Numbered from the stretch's first letter, positions 41,401-52,274 are shown. The stretch: 64,000 bases of DNA from Berghia stephanieae (GCA_034508935.3 CM067453.1:23926614-23990613), one strand, 5' to 3'. The notes: generated by a model from the sequence alone, not told the origin. Numbers and translations are program-made.

Positions 41401-41506
41401 TTTCAAAAGGGCGTCCGCCATTGTTAGATAGTTTAGAGCCAGTTACTAAGTTACTATGCGCCATTACGAGGGAAGTGACGTCACGACTATTGAATCCTAT
41501 TGGAGC
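38495..41506 (+). mobile_element. MITE B copy split by a LINE
   Basis: Left part 38495-38612 (ACTGATGTTACTCCCC to ATGTGATCAAAATA), right part 41327-41506 (TACAAGTCAAAACATGATCA to CACGACTATTGAATCC). The intact family sequence reads straight across this junction (30590-30610). TGACGTCA is near 41477. Confidence 0.8.
38613..41326 (-). mobile_element. CR1/L2-like LINE, 5' truncated and decayed
   Basis: Minus strand. The endonuclease C-terminal part is at 41312-40695 (LPPVNKKNKIKLPD, ILGDFNFHF, GHILDWVIVE, FSDHSLISF). The reverse transcriptase follows: NNYRPVSNLPFLSKLLEK (about 40100), [17 protein letters not shown] (about 39880), [25 protein letters not shown] (about 39610). The coding region is broken by at least five frameshifts and stops (for example between 39936 and 39857 and near 39750). 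The last ~700 bp toward 38613 are decayed coding and 3' UTR. The 3' tail is GCGCTATATAAATGCC then (ATT)n. The first ~100 residues of the endonuclease are missing. Confidence 0.8.
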
Positions 41507-41509
41507 GAT

Positions 41510-41745
41510 CTATATTCTGTTTTTGTCCAATCTAGTCATCGATCACATGATTTGTAGCTGCCCAACGATTGGATATTTCTTAACAAATGTAAACAAGATG
41601 CTTTGTTTATGATGCTGTACACATACCCATGTGTTAAGCTGAAAAAATGACGAATCGGGATGTTAGATATCTCAAAAACTGTGATTACTTTTCACAATGA
41701 GGTCACTTTTAGCACACCTTGCAATGTGACCAATGATCTCGAGCG
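41510..41745 (-). repeat. Repeat P copy 2
   Basis: Inverse of P at 37895: GATCACATGATTTGTAGC, AACGATTGGATATTTCTTAA, CATACCCATGTGTTAAG, CACAATGAGGTCACTTT. Forms the right arm of a large inverted repeat. Confidence 0.7.
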
Positions 41746-41756
41746 AATGAATGGTA

Positions 41757-42455
41757 GAATTGATAGAACAAAGTTCGTCACTCAGGTATTTGTTATGTTT
41801 TTTTTTTTTTTTTTTTTGTTTGTTTTTTTTTTTTGCGATCCACGTTTATGAGTACTTCTCACTAAACTGCATCAACCACACTATTTAAATGTTCATGGTT
41901 ACACACAGTTTTGTGTGTTGGTCCGTTATACTTCCGGATGGCAATGTTATGAGCTTCTTAGCCAAGCGCATACTATCTATAGATAGTTCGAAAATGACGT
42001 CACTCATGTCTTTGTTATTGTTTTTTTTTTTTGCCATCCGCGTTTATGAGTAATGCTCACTGAACTGTATTAACCTGACTATAAACGTTCGTGGATACAC
42101 AAGTTTTGTGTGTTGGTCCGTTCTACTTCCGGATGGCAATGTTATGAGCTTCTTGGTCAAGCGCATACTATCTATAGTTAACATTGCTTTGCTGAGAAGC
42201 TCACAACAATGCCATCCGGAAGTATACCGGAACAACACACAAAGTGTGTGTAACCATGAACTTTTATAGTCTGGATAATACAGTTTAGTGGAAATTACTC
42301 ATAAACGCGGATGGCAAAAAACAATAACAAACACTTGAGTGACGTCATCTCCTTTTTGTCTATAAAGTTCATGGTTACGCATAGTTTTGTGTGCTGGTCC
42401 GTTTTATTTCCGGATGGCAATGTTGTGACCTTCTTGGTCAAGCGCACACTTTCTC
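41757..42455. mobile_element. Array of MITE A copies (3.5)
   Basis: Reverse copies at 41757-41978 and 41976-42177, a forward copy at 42178-42364 and a reverse partial copy at 42361-42455. The first two share CTATCTATAGATAG. Expanded poly-T runs lie inside the first two. TGACGTCA occurs near 41994 and 42342. Confidence 0.8.
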
Positions 42456-42650
42456 TTGATCATCCCCATTATTAATCAGTAGATTTTTGGTCAATCGAAA
42501 CATGGAATTTGTGACACACCTTCACACGTGCTCGGACAAACATAGTTGGTTGTTTATAAACAATAACGTGAACGAATTCGACCTCCATCTGATCGTTGTT
42601 ATTGTTTTTATATTGACAAATGGGTGACTAGTTATTACATGGTTTTCTCG
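42456..42650. other. No recognised feature
   Basis: Short AT-rich stretch between MITE A remnants and element K. Confidence 0.35.
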
Positions 42651-42899
42651 ATCATATCAAAGAGCGTGTAGGTAACGATTGTTATGTTACCAAGAGCTCT
42701 CACTTCGCGCTTTTGGTGAAGCCAAGCATCTTCCGTCTTCTACTCGTATTTTCTTCATTGTATCAGTAAGCCTCGCGCGCATGATACACGCGGAGCACAC
42801 CCACCTCGCTGTCTCGCCTGGCACGCGACAATAGCATTGCGGTTAAGAGAAGTGAGAGCTCTTGGTAACTACGTTACCCTATACACTCTTTGATCATAT
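42651..42899. mobile_element. hAT-like MITE K, 235 bp
   Basis: Element 42658-42892 starts CAAAGAGCGTGTAGGTAAC and ends GTTACCCTATACACTCTTTG. The inverted ends continue to TTACCAAGAGCTCTCACTTC (~50 bp). ATCATAT flanks both sides (42651-42657, 42893-42899). CA/TG ends with a 7-8 bp duplication suggest hAT. The centre is GC-richer (GCCTCGCGCGCATGATAC). Confidence 0.65.
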
Positions 42900-43132
42900 T
42901 AAAAACGTTTAAGTTTACACATAGTTTTCTGTGCTGATTCTACTGATCAAGCGATAGAACAGTGGATATTTTACTTAACACATACCATCGATAGTAAAAC
43001 ATGTGTAGTTTGCTGTGTCTACCAATCACTGCCATTGTTTACATGATGACGATTATCTGAGAGGCGTCGTTATCTACCGGTTAATTGGTTCCTGGTTCAC
43101 CTTGTTCTATTACCGTATTGAGAAGATCGGTC
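42900..43132. other. No gene; MITE A trace
   Basis: AACGTTTAAGTTTACACATA and TGCTGATTC resemble a short A fragment. Nothing else seen. Confidence 0.35.
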
Positions 43133-43261
43133 ACAAACACTCACTCACTCACTCACTCACTCACTCACTCACTCACAATCCAGCGTCGTCCTCATTGACA
43201 TTGGCTGCCCGCAGTCTGCAATGACAAATGTCTGCCCATTCTCTTCGTCTGTTGACGGTAT

Positions 43262-43458
43262 CGTATGGATAGTTTGCGCTTGGCTCAGAAGCTCATAACA
43301 TTGCCATCCGGAAGTATAACGGACCAACACACAAAACTCTGTGTAACCATGAACGTTTATAGTCTGGTTAATACAGTTTAGTGAGAATAACTCACAAACG
43401 CGAATGGCAAAATACAATAACAAAAGACGTGAATGACGTCATCTTCATTCTATCTATA
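43262..43458 (+). mobile_element. MITE A nested in LINE
   Basis: Inserted at ACGGTATCG|TA|ATTC. Copy 1 at 29595 reads ACGGTATCATAATATAATTC without it. Confidence 0.8.
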
Positions 43459-43510
43459 ATTCTCTTCCATTCATATATGTCCATTCTAAGATGTTTTTAA
43501 AAAATATAAG

Positions 43511-44054
43511 TAGGCCTGGATGGGGTTCCTGACCTCCCATAGTGGGCAGGAAGGTACTTGCTTTGTCTTCTATCCCCCTATATCTGTTTTCCAACCTGCT
43601 TTCCGTCTTTGTCTTAGAATGAGATTACTTGGTTTTGTCCAGGCCCTGGCCGGATACTCTATCTGGGAGGGAGACAGTCAAATGTATAGTTAGAGATTTG
43701 GGAGATGATATTTTTTTTCCTTGTAAATCATCTCTCTGTTATGTCATGTATTATGTTTTGTTTACGTATTATATATGATTTGTAAACATGTGAGTGTGTT
43801 CCTCTTAGTGGAAACCTGTGTTTGTGTCTTGGTGAGACATTTAGGTCGTGATCTCAAACTAAGTACTTTGACGGTATGCTCTTGGAATCTACATCTGTTT
43901 TCTATTTTAGCCAGTTCCCCTTTGTCTTGCCTTTTCTTGGGTGCTTTAATTGTAATTCTAGAACTTTTTACTCTCCTATTTTCTTCCTTTTTACTGGCGC
44001 TGATATGACCTTAATGTGTTGCAAGCGCCGTAAAACCCTGAAAACCAAGCTATA
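43511..44054 (+). mobile_element. Repeat E copy with target duplication
   Basis: Host words ATAAGTAGGCCTGGA at the left and ATAAGCAGGACTAGG at the right mark a ~13-15 bp target duplication. The empty site in copy 1 reads ATAAGTAGGCCTAGGTCTT. This supports E being a retroposon. Confidence 0.75.
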
Positions 44055-44137
44055 TAAGCAGGACTAGGTCTTCCCCTTCTTCATTTGCCTCCATTTCCCC
44101 CTGTATCGCATCTTTCATCGGCGTGCATGGGTTTCGG

Positions 44138-44331
44138 TATAGATAGTATGAAGTTGGCATCACTCAGTTCGTTGTTATCGTTTTTGCCATCCGCGTTTAT
44201 GAGTAATTCTCACTTATCTGTATTAACCAGACTATAAACGTTCAAGGTAAGACACATTTTTGTGTGTTGGTCCGTTAAACTCCCGGATGGCAATGTTATG
44301 AGCGTCTTAGCCAAGCGCATACTATCTACAT
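44138..44331 (-). mobile_element. MITE A nested in LINE
   Basis: Inserted in GTTTCGG|TATA|TGACCG. Copy 1 reads GTTTCGGGATATATGACCG. The CRE word is mutated to GGCATCAC. Confidence 0.8.
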
Positions 44332-44465
44332 ATGACCGAAAAAACTGAGTTTTATCCTTTTGATTACATTTAATAGCGCTGGCATGACTTCCAGCTCTTC
44401 CAGTTTGCTTTTATTTGTTCTTATTTCCCTCCAGTTTATCCTCATCATCCTTCTGTAAAACCACA

Positions 44466-44776
44466 ATTATTGGATTCAGTAGTCTGATGTCACGCCGCCC
44501 GGCAACGGCGGCCATCTTGGTTCTAAACAAAGAAAATCATTACTTTATATTCTTCAAGCTGGCTAGAACTTTTCATATGTCTTGTGATCAGAATATGTAA
44601 AAGTCAAAACATGATCAAATTTATGTGTTTTTTTCCCCTCTGGATACGCTTTTATGCTCGCCGGAGAAATATTTCATACGGGCGTCCGCCATTGTTCCGA
44701 TAGTTTAGAGCCATTGTTGCTAAGTTACCATGCGTCATTAGGAAGGAAGTGACGTTACGACTATTGAATCCTATTC
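44466..44776 (+). mobile_element. MITE B copy
   Basis: Forward and complete, from TTGGATTCAGTAGTCTGATG to ACGACTATTGAATCCTATT. Confidence 0.85.
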
Positions 44777-44785
44777 AGCAGAGTT

Positions 44786-44967
44786 TATAGATAGAATGCG
44801 CTTGGCCAAGGAGTTCACAACATTGCCATCCGGAAGTATAACGGACCAACACACAAACTCTGTGTCACCATGAACTTTTATAGTCTGGTTAATACAGTTT
44901 AGTGAGAACAACTCACAAACGCGGATGGCAAAAACAATAACAAAGGCCTGAGTGACGTCATCTGCAT
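44786..44967 (+). mobile_element. MITE A copy
   Basis: Forward copy from TATAGATAGAATGCGCTTGG to GTGACGTCATCTGCATA, then (GATA)n. Confidence 0.8.
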
Positions 44968-45000
44968 AGAGAGATAGATAGATAGATACATAGCTACTCG

Positions 45001-45200
45001 TATGCCAATTTCCATGCTTTCAATCCCGGTCTTAGCTACCTGTATGCCAATTTCCATGCTTTCAATCCCGGTCTTAGCTACCTGTATGCCAATTTCCATG
45101 CTTTCAATCCCGGTCTTAGCTACCTGTATGCCAATTTCCATCCTATCAATCCCGGTCTTAGCTACCTGTATGCCAAATTCCATGCTTTCAATCCGAATGT
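45001..45200 (+). repeat. 42-bp minisatellite, nearly 5 units
   Basis: The unit TATGCCAATTTCCATGCTTT, CAATCCCGGTCTTAGCTACC, TG is repeated at exactly 42 bp (starts 45001, 45043, 45085, 45127, 45169). As 42 is a multiple of 3, frames stay open on both strands, which explains the repetitive 71 and 101 residue frames. A diverged single unit occurs near 45387, followed like the array by GCACGGTTTTA. Confidence 0.9.
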
Positions 45201-45453
45201 GCACGGTTTTAGCCTAATTCTCCCGACTACAATGAATATGAAGAAAATGTATGTTTTTACTCAGTTATTTCCCTTGTTTAATATAGCTGTAATAGGGAAA
45301 ATCCACGGCCTTAAACCGAAACGTTATGATTGATTGCCAGAGTGGTTCTATAGCAGATGGGGGTTTTATTATGCGTCTTGGTAACCCGTATGCAGATTTA
45401 CATGCTTTCAACCCAAATTTGCACGGTTTTATCCTTATCCCCCCCCCCTTTAC
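45201..45453. other. No recognised gene
   Basis: Contains AACCGAAACGTTATGATTGA and a diverged minisatellite unit. Confidence 0.4.
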
Positions 45454-45649
45454 ATAGATAGAACGAAGATGACGTCACTCTGGTCTTTGTTATCGTTTTT
45501 TTTTTTACATCCACGCTTATGAGTAATTCTCACTAAACTGTATCAACCAGACTATAAACGTTCAAGTTTACACAGTTTTGTGTGTTGGTCCGTTATACTT
45601 CCGGATGGCAATGTTATGAGCTTCTTAGCCAAGCGCATACTATCTATAC
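45454..45649 (-). mobile_element. MITE A copy
   Basis: Reverse complete copy, TAGATAGAACGAAGATGACG to GCGCATACTATCTATA. Confidence 0.8.
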
Positions 45650-45703
45650 AGCAGCGCCGGAAAAAATACCAGCGCCGAAAAAACAATTACCAACCAAAAT
45701 AAA

Positions 45704-45764
<61 letters not shown>

Positions 45765-45901
45765 GTGTATGTTTGTGAGAAAGAGAGAGAAAGGGAGAGC
45801 GGTATAGCGCGCGCGAGAGAGAGAGTGAGAGAGAGAGAGAGAGAGAGAGACGGAAAGACAATGTGTTTGTGTGTGTGTGTGTGAGAGAGATAGATAGATA
45901 G

Positions 45902-45943
<42 letters not shown>

Positions 45944-45959
45944 GGAAAGACAATGTGTT

Positions 45960-45992
<33 letters not shown>

Positions 45993-46005
45993 TAGATAGA
46001 TACAT

Positions 46006-46061
<56 letters not shown>

Positions 46062-46062
46062 T
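45704..46062 (+). repeat. (TG)n and (GA)n microsatellite block
   Basis: (TG)n 45704-45775, then alternating (GA)n, (TG)n and (GATA)n with a ~110 bp higher-order unit (GACGGAAAGACAATGTGTTT) repeated twice. Open frames are artefacts. Confidence 0.95.
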
Positions 46063-46084
46063 TGAATAGATTGATGCTATTGTT

Positions 46085-46160
46085 ATGCGCCTAAATGTAA
46101 ATGTTGCTGCTTGAAGCTCGAAGAAATAAAAAATAATGTGAAATTGAATGTAACTTGACT
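46085..46160 (+). mobile_element. Element G fragment
   Basis: AAATGTTGCTGCTTGAAGC, GAAATTGAATGTAACTTGAC. Confidence 0.55.
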
Positions 46161-46164
46161 TACT

Positions 46165-46985
46165 GACTTAGATGCCTTTCGCGTCTCGACCGAAAGATCG
46201 GGTCGCCTTGGCTGTTTCCAGTATTTCCTGTGTGAGGTGTCTCCAATATTGCCGGTCCTCTGCTAGGGTTCTCAGATTTTCAAGGTCCCCTGCCGTTATG
46301 AGACTAATGCTTTGTCCAAGTGTTGTGAGGTTTTTGTTTAGGATCACAGGGAGTGTTGTGATCGGTCTTCCTCTGAAAAGGTTCCCGTGTTTTTGGAAGT
46401 ATCCCGACATGGCTTGGTTAGCTGGTATGTTTTTGTCCCTGCGTAGTATGTGACCGAAAAGTTGCCATCGTTGTTGTAAAATGTCAAGGGAGATTGGTCT
46501 TTCTTTTGTGATCTTATAGAGTGATTCATTTGAGATCTTTTTTGGGTATTTGATGTCCAGTACCCTTCTTAGCTGTGTGCGATGGAAGGCATCCAGATGT
46601 TCTTCTTCGGATTTTGTCAACGCCCAAGTGCCGCAGTTATACAGAAGTACCGGTTTTACAAGAGCACGGTACAGTTTCAGTTTGGTTTTTCTCTTTATTT
46701 TGTCACCTCTAATCCATACATTGGTGAGTTTACTGAGTGCGGCGTTTGATAGCTGTCTCCAATTAGTGAGCCGACTTTCTTTGTTCTTTTCCATTCCTCT
46801 TTGTTCCTCGATATTGTTGTAAATTCGGTTTTATTGGCATTGACTTGGAGGTTATATTTCATGAGGGTATTTTGTATGATGTCTATATTTGCTGGTGTTG
46901 ATCCAATAAAATCGACATCATCTGCATAGGCGATTTCTCTAGGGATTGCATTCTCAATATGAGTCGTTGGTTTTGGAATAATAAT
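46165..46985 (-). pseudogene. LINE 3' fragment, RT with YADD
   Basis: Minus strand from 46985: REIAYADDVDFIGSTPANID, VNANKTEFTTISRNKEEW, then a frameshift near 46750 into the 46794-46168 frame with LSNAALSKLTNVWIRGDKIK, LYRALVKPVLLYNCGTWALT, QLRRVLDIKYPKKISNESLY, FGHILRRD and EDRQYWRHLTQEI. It starts in the catalytic YADD block, so it is 5' truncated. An (AAT)n edge lies at 46981-47010. The family differs from the other LINEs here. Confidence 0.7.
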
Positions 46986-47010
46986 TCAATAATAATAATA
47001 ATAATAATAA

Positions 47011-47127
47011 TGAAATTTATTTATATTGCGCCCAATCCTCTTTACAATAAAGCTCTAGACGCATAACAAATAAACAATAGCGTGAAATTGAATGTAAGCT
47101 TCACTTTAATTACAATATAAATAAATT

Positions 47128-47224
<97 letters not shown>

Positions 47225-47230
47225 CATTAT
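47011..47230 (+). repeat. LINE/SINE-tail relic, G fragment and (ATT)n
   Basis: ATGAAATTTATTTATATTGC, then TGAAATTGAATGTAAGCTTC (G) at 47074, then (ATT)n 47129-47230. Confidence 0.6.
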
Positions 47231-47272
47231 AAACTTCTGATTGATTCGAAACCAATTTCCCTCACATTTCAG

Positions 47273-47372
47273 CTCATTCAAGAATCGATCAAAGGCATCG
47301 ATAAAGTGAGGATGGATTTACGAGTAGCTACATTTACTTAACCTGAAGTTTTAAAGGAATTTTTTTTTCAAG
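47273..47372 (+). other. Possible spliced exon, 100 bp
   Basis: Acceptor CCAATTTCCCTCACATTTCAG ends at 47272, preceded by pyrimidines. Donor TTTCAAG|GTAAGTAT starts at 47373. The best frame reads LIQESIKGIDKVRMDLRVAT then FT and a stop, so it could be a terminal coding or a non-coding exon. No partner exons found. Confidence 0.2.
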
Positions 47373-47451
47373 GTAAGTATATTTTCTTTGTAATGTTATT
47401 ATATTTTCTGACTGGTTATTATTTTCATCAACCTCGTCACATCATTATCCT

Positions 47452-47547
<96 letters not shown>

Positions 47548-47586
47548 TATCATCATAGTCGTCGTCGTCATTATTATCATTATTTG

Positions 47587-47640
<54 letters not shown>

Positions 47641-47662
47641 TATTATTATTATTATTATTACT
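47452..47662 (+). repeat. (CAT)n and (ATT)n microsatellite
   Basis: (ATC)n 47452-47549 and (ATT)n 47590-47661, followed by a hairpin CCCGCAATTTTGCGGGG at 47672. Confidence 0.95.
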
Positions 47663-47819
47663 AGTAAAAAGCCCGCAATTTTGCGGGGAAAGAACTATTT
47701 TCATTCGATACTGTACTCACCATAATTTAATGAGGGCAGATTGGTAAACAACGTTGTCTGTGTAATTTGGTATATCTTCGGTTGGTTTTTCTGTGTCGCC
47801 CAATAATATATTTAATAAT

Positions 47820-48254
47820 ATATTCCCTCAACTAACCCCAAGAAAAAATTAAACCTAGTACCTTTAATTAACCCCAATAGGAAAAACTAACACCCTAGCA
47901 CTTTAATAATACTTCTGACTAACCCTAATAGGAAAAAAAATCATCCGATCTCGTGCTAACCCTATATAAAATCATGACAAATTGAATAAATAAATGCCTG
48001 ACAAAAGATCAAAGGTGAAAATACAAATTTAAAGAATACTGGGGATGCAGGAGCTTTCGAAATGTCTCCCCTTTACTTAACTTATGGAAAAACAAACTTC
48101 CTAGCACCTTTAATAAGACTTATGACTAACCTCTCGAGAGGTTAATAATAACCTAATAGATAACCCTAATAGAAAAAAAAAACAACTCTCGGACTGCTTT
48201 GCACTACCTTTCAATATTTAACAAATCAAAATGGCGGCTGAAAATCAAAACAAT
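47820..48254 (+). repeat. Repeat M, left part
   Basis: Tandem-like AACCCTAATAGGAAAA units plus a block GACAAATTGAATAAATAAAT, AAAGAATACTGGGGATGCAG, GAGCTTTCGAAATGTCTCCC, followed by AAATGGCGGCTGAAAATC. The same block recurs at 52510-52735, on the other side of the Gypsy element. Host DNA of that insertion. Confidence 0.65.
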
Positions 48255-48258
48255 GGTC

Positions 48259-48374
48259 TGTAACTTTATTCAGTTGACAAAATTACTTTTAGGGTAACAA
48301 CTGCAAAATAACAATAAATAACAAAATGTTACTAAAGCTCGCAACACAACATATTAACAATGTATAACACTACA
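48259..48374 (-). repeat. 3' LTR of the Gypsy element
   Basis: 116 bp, TG...CA ends. On the plus strand it starts TGTAACTTTATTCAGTTG and ends GTATAACACTACA. Identical to the other LTR. Confidence 0.9.
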
Positions 48375-48436
48375 TAGCTCCCGCCAGAGCTTTTGTTCAT
48401 TTGTCATAAATCCAGCCGATCAGGGGGTTTGGATAA

Positions 48437-49650
48437 TCATCCCCTTTCAGTGCGTTTGGATTCGGTCTGCAACGTTTCCTCATCAGGAAAGATCATACGT
48501 TTCTCCTGGTTGGTTGCACCCGTTTTACTCTCTCCCGTGTTCTGTGCTTTCTTCGGTCTTCCCGTTCGTGGTGGTTCATGTACCTGAACAGGTTGATCAA
48601 TGTCACAGTGTGCGGGTTTTAGTCTGTCGATTGAGACTGAGTCTTCTTTGTTTCCTACTTTAAGTTTGAAAACTTTGTCACCGGTTTCTAGAACTCTATA
48701 CGGTCCTGTGTACGGAGCCTGGAGTGGTCTTCGATGTCCATCATGACGTATGAACACGTATTTAGCTTTGCTGATGTCCCGTGGTACGAAGCTTGTTGCT
48801 TTTTTATGCGTGGACGGAGGAACTGGACGAAGTTGACCCACTTTCTCACGGAGGTTTTTCAACATTTCAGGAGTATTGGTGTTGGGATCCGGACCAGGAA
48901 CAAAGTCTCCAGGTACTGTAATAGGTGCCCCATATACGAGTTCTGCCGACGAGGTATCGAGGTCTTCTTTTGGGGCGGTACGTATACCTAACATCACCCA
49001 GGGAAGTTGATCAATCCAGTTTGGTCCTTCTAGTTTCGCTCGAACGGCTTCCTTCATGCGGCGGTGGAAACGTTCAACCAATCCATTTGCTTGGGGATGG
49101 TAAGCTGTTGTTTGTTTGATTTGAGTACCAAGGAGTGTGCACACGTTTGACCACAACTGTGAAGTGAACTGTGGTCCTCGGTCTGATGAAATGTTCTCTG
49201 GTACTCCGAATCTAGCAACCCAGTGTGCGATGAATGCTCGTGCTATTTCTTCTGTATCAGTACTGGTAATGGGTATTGCTTCAGGCCATCTGGTAAATCT
49301 GTCCACCATCGTAAGCAGATATGTATAACCACGTGAGGGGGGCAGTGGTCCAACCAAATCGATGTTGACATGGCTGAAACGTCCGCTGGGTTTTTCATAT
49401 TCTCCCAGGGGCGCCCGCGTGTGTCTGTGTACTTTTGCCCTTTGGCATGATGTGCAGGTCTTTGCCCATGCATTGATCTGTTTGGTCATTCCCTTCCATA
49501 CCATTTTCTGTGAAATTAGTCGGCGGGTAGCTCTGATTCCTGGATGTGAAAGACCATGGATGGCGTCGAACATCTTTCGTTGCCATGATTTGGGAACCAC
49601 TGGCCGTGCCTCTTCCGGTCGATATGTCACAGAGAACTGTAGTGCCATTA
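48437..49650 (-). other. Gypsy element part: integrase region
   Basis: An H2C2 zinc-binding motif (HGLSHPGI, CTSCQRAK) precedes an rve-type catalytic core with the D, D and E contexts NIDLVGPLP, SSDRGPQF and GLVERFHRR. A basic C-terminal region follows. Family knowledge: it joins the DNA copy to the genome. Confidence 0.85.
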
Positions 49651-51180
49651 GTCCCGTAAGAAATGTCTTTCAGTTGCAGGGATGTTTCTGAGGTGCGTAG
49701 TGATTGGACCTCCTCATCATTCAATTGAGCTGTTGCCATGGCCTCATAATCTATTCCCTCAGAAATCGCACTGAGACCGAAGTCGTCTGAGGTGTCGTGT
49801 TCTACTGTTGTTCTTGACAACGCATCAGCTACTGGATTGTCTTTTCCTGATATGTGTTGGATATCAGTTGATAATTCTGAGATGGCAGATAGTTGTCGTT
49901 GTTGGCGTGCGGACCATGGTTCTGAAACCTTTTTCATTGCAAATGTTAGTGGTTTATGATCCGTGAAAATGGTGAATATTCGTCCTTCCAAGAAGTAACG
50001 GAAATGCCGAACGCCACAGTGGACAGCCAGGAGCTCCCGATCAAAATCGCTGTATTTCTGTTCCGGAGGACGAAGCTGGCGGCTGAAAAAGGCGAGAGGT
50101 TTCCATTGGCCGTCAATGTTTTGTTCTAGTACTCCCCCCATCGCTATGTCAGAAGCGTCTACTGTCAGTGAAGTAGGAGCTGATGTCTGCGGGTGGGACA
50201 ACATAGTTGCTTGGGCCAAGGCTTCTTTTGTTGACTTGAAAGCGTGTTGTAGGGTATCTGTCCATTGAAGGGGTGCAGATTTTTTTGTTTGACCAGCCAA
50301 TGCCTTGTAAAGTGGTTGCATTAGTTGAGCTGCTGCTGGCACGAAACGGTGGTAGAAATTGACCATGCCAACAAATTCCTGTAGGCCTGATGTTGTTGTA
50401 GGGGTGGAGAATGAGCGAATTGCCTCCACTTTCGCTGGAAGAGGAGTTGCTCCGTGACAACTGATCCTGTGTCCAAGGAAATCAATCTCTTTCAACCCGA
50501 AAATGCACTTGTCTGAATTCACCAGTAATCCATATTTCTCTAGCCTATCAAAAAGGGCATTTAAGTGTTTTTTGTGTTCTTCTGCATTTTTGCTAGCTAT
50601 GAGGATGTCATCAAGGTAAACAAATGTGAAGTCCAAACCCTGACAAACTGTGTCCATCAGTCTCTGGAAAGTCTGTGCAGCGTTTTTTAACCCAAAGGGC
50701 ATCCGGAGGAACTCATAGAGGCCAAATGGGGTTATGATTGCTGTCTTGGGGATGTCCTGCTCGTGGACTGGGATCTGAAGGTAACCACGAATGAGGTCAA
50801 CTTTTGAGAAGATTATGCAACCTGATAGTCTTGCTGAGAGGTCTTGTATGTGAGGAATCGGGTAGCGATCTGAAGTAGTAGAACCGTTTAACCTGCGGTA
50901 GCCTCCACATGGTCTCCAACCTCCGTTGGGTTTAGGTGCCACATGTAGAGGCGATGCCCACGGACTGTTGGAACGACGTACGATTCCTAGAGCCTCCATG
51001 TTGTCAAACTCCGATTTTGCTAGTGCTAGTTTGTCTGGTGCCAGACGGCGTGCTTTTGAGTGTACTGGAGGGCCCGTTGTGGTTATATGGTGTTCCACAG
51101 AATGCTTTGTTGTGGGACATGAAACACGTGGGCGAAGTGAGTGCTGGCCGTGTAGATAACAGCTGAGTGAACTGATTCTC
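49650..51180 (-). other. Gypsy element part: RT and RNase H region
   Basis: Reverse transcriptase with FSKVDLIRGYLQIPV, TPFGLYEFLRMPFGL and catalytic YLDD. RNase H follows with LTVDASDIAMGGVL, SDFDRELLAVHC and FTDHKPLTFA. Confidence 0.9.
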
Positions 51181-51199
51181 ATCGTCAGTTGTGATGATT

Positions 51200-51680
51200 G
51201 AGATGTGTGGGGCTGTATGCTGTGAAGTCATGAGTGAGACTGAAGCATAGGTGCCGCTGTGCATTAGGCGATTGCCCTTCAGATCGACGAGTAGTGAATG
51301 AGCCCGAAGGAAATCTGCCCCCAAAATTGGTCTGTTGACGGCTGCCAGTGTAAATGTCCATTCATACTGGTGTGATCCTATGTGTAAGGACAGTTTACGT
51401 TGTCCATATGATTTGATGAGTGTACCATTGGCGGTTGCTAACGGGAACCCGTGTTGTCCGCGGCGAAGGTCGTTTGTTGAAGCCGGTAACACACTGATCT
51501 CAGCTCCTGTATCGATCAGAAAGTTGCGGCCAGATTGTTTACCATATGCAAACAGAAGGTTGTCCTTGGAGCCGGCCACCATATTGCTTATAGGTGGCCG
51601 GCTGTCCAGTTTTCCGAAAATTTGCAAGGAGTGGTGCATTTTGTAGCCTGTTTGCCGAATTTTTGGTGGTACCAACACAA
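51200..51680 (-). other. Gypsy element part: protease region
   Basis: Aspartic protease signature LIDTGAEISVLPA and LGADFLRAHSLL on the minus strand, upstream of the RT. Confidence 0.8.
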
Positions 51681-51722
51681 ATCCGGGTCGGGTGTCTTAC
51701 TGTGTTGATGGCGTGGTCCATC

Positions 51723-52274
51723 TCATTTGTTGTGTTTGCCTCCTTTCATTGTTGCATTAATGGTAGCTCCGGTGGACATAAAGTGTTTCTCTGCTGCTTT
51801 GGCCAGGTCCCGGAGGGTCGGATAATCCTGTTGAGTTACCAAGGATTGGACTTCTGCTGGTAGTTGGCGTAGAAAAACTTCCTTAAAAAGGAATCCTGGT
51901 TCTTGTCCTGGAGGGACTATGGCAAGCATTTTGTCCAATAGTTCGCTTGGTTTGGAATCACCCAGACCACCAATGTCTAAGATGCGAGATGCGGCTTCTC
52001 TTTCAGAAAGTTTGTAATTGTCTATGAGTCTTTGTTTGAGGGTTTCATATTTGTTAGTGCTTGGTGGGTTGGTCAGGATGTCGAGAACTCTGGTGGCAGT
52101 GTCTTGGTCGAGGGATGCTGTGACATAACTGTATTTAGTTACGTCAGCTGTGATTCCTTTAATTGTGAATTGTGCCTCGGCCTGAACGAACCAAATTTGA
52201 GCTCTTTGGGGCCAAAAGGTTGGTAGTTTGATGGACACTGCGTTGGCTGCATGGGTATCCTGATTGTTTGGCAT
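51723..52274 (-). other. Gypsy element part: gag region
   Basis: Capsid-like protein starting MPNNQDTHAANAVSIKLPTF, with WFVQAEAQFTIKGI, YSYVTASLDQDTATRVLDI and LPAEVQSLVTQQDYPTL. No CCHC knuckle is evident within this part. Known role in the family: particle formation. Confidence 0.75.

Larger units (their letters stand above)
43133..44466 (-). pseudogene. RTE-like LINE 3' fragment, copy 2, with three insertions
   Basis: Paralog of 29275-30348. The (CTCA)n tail is at 43138-43178, then the sequence for RRREWADICHCRLRAANV-type C-terminus. It is interrupted by MITE A (43262-43458), repeat E (43511-44054) and a second MITE A (44138-44331). The 44370-44460 end extends farther 5' than copy 1, with KLEELEVMPALLNVIKR and a K-L-SFF-type motif. 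Decayed and non-functional. Confidence 0.7.

Noticed and set aside
45001-45200. CRISPR-like regular repeat
   Set aside because: The 42-bp units are contiguous with no spacers, and the genome is eukaryotic. It is a minisatellite.
48437-52274. Host gene with a DDE-type integrase domain
   Set aside because: Flanking identical LTRs, a primer site and the gag-to-integrase order show it is a Gypsy retrotransposon.
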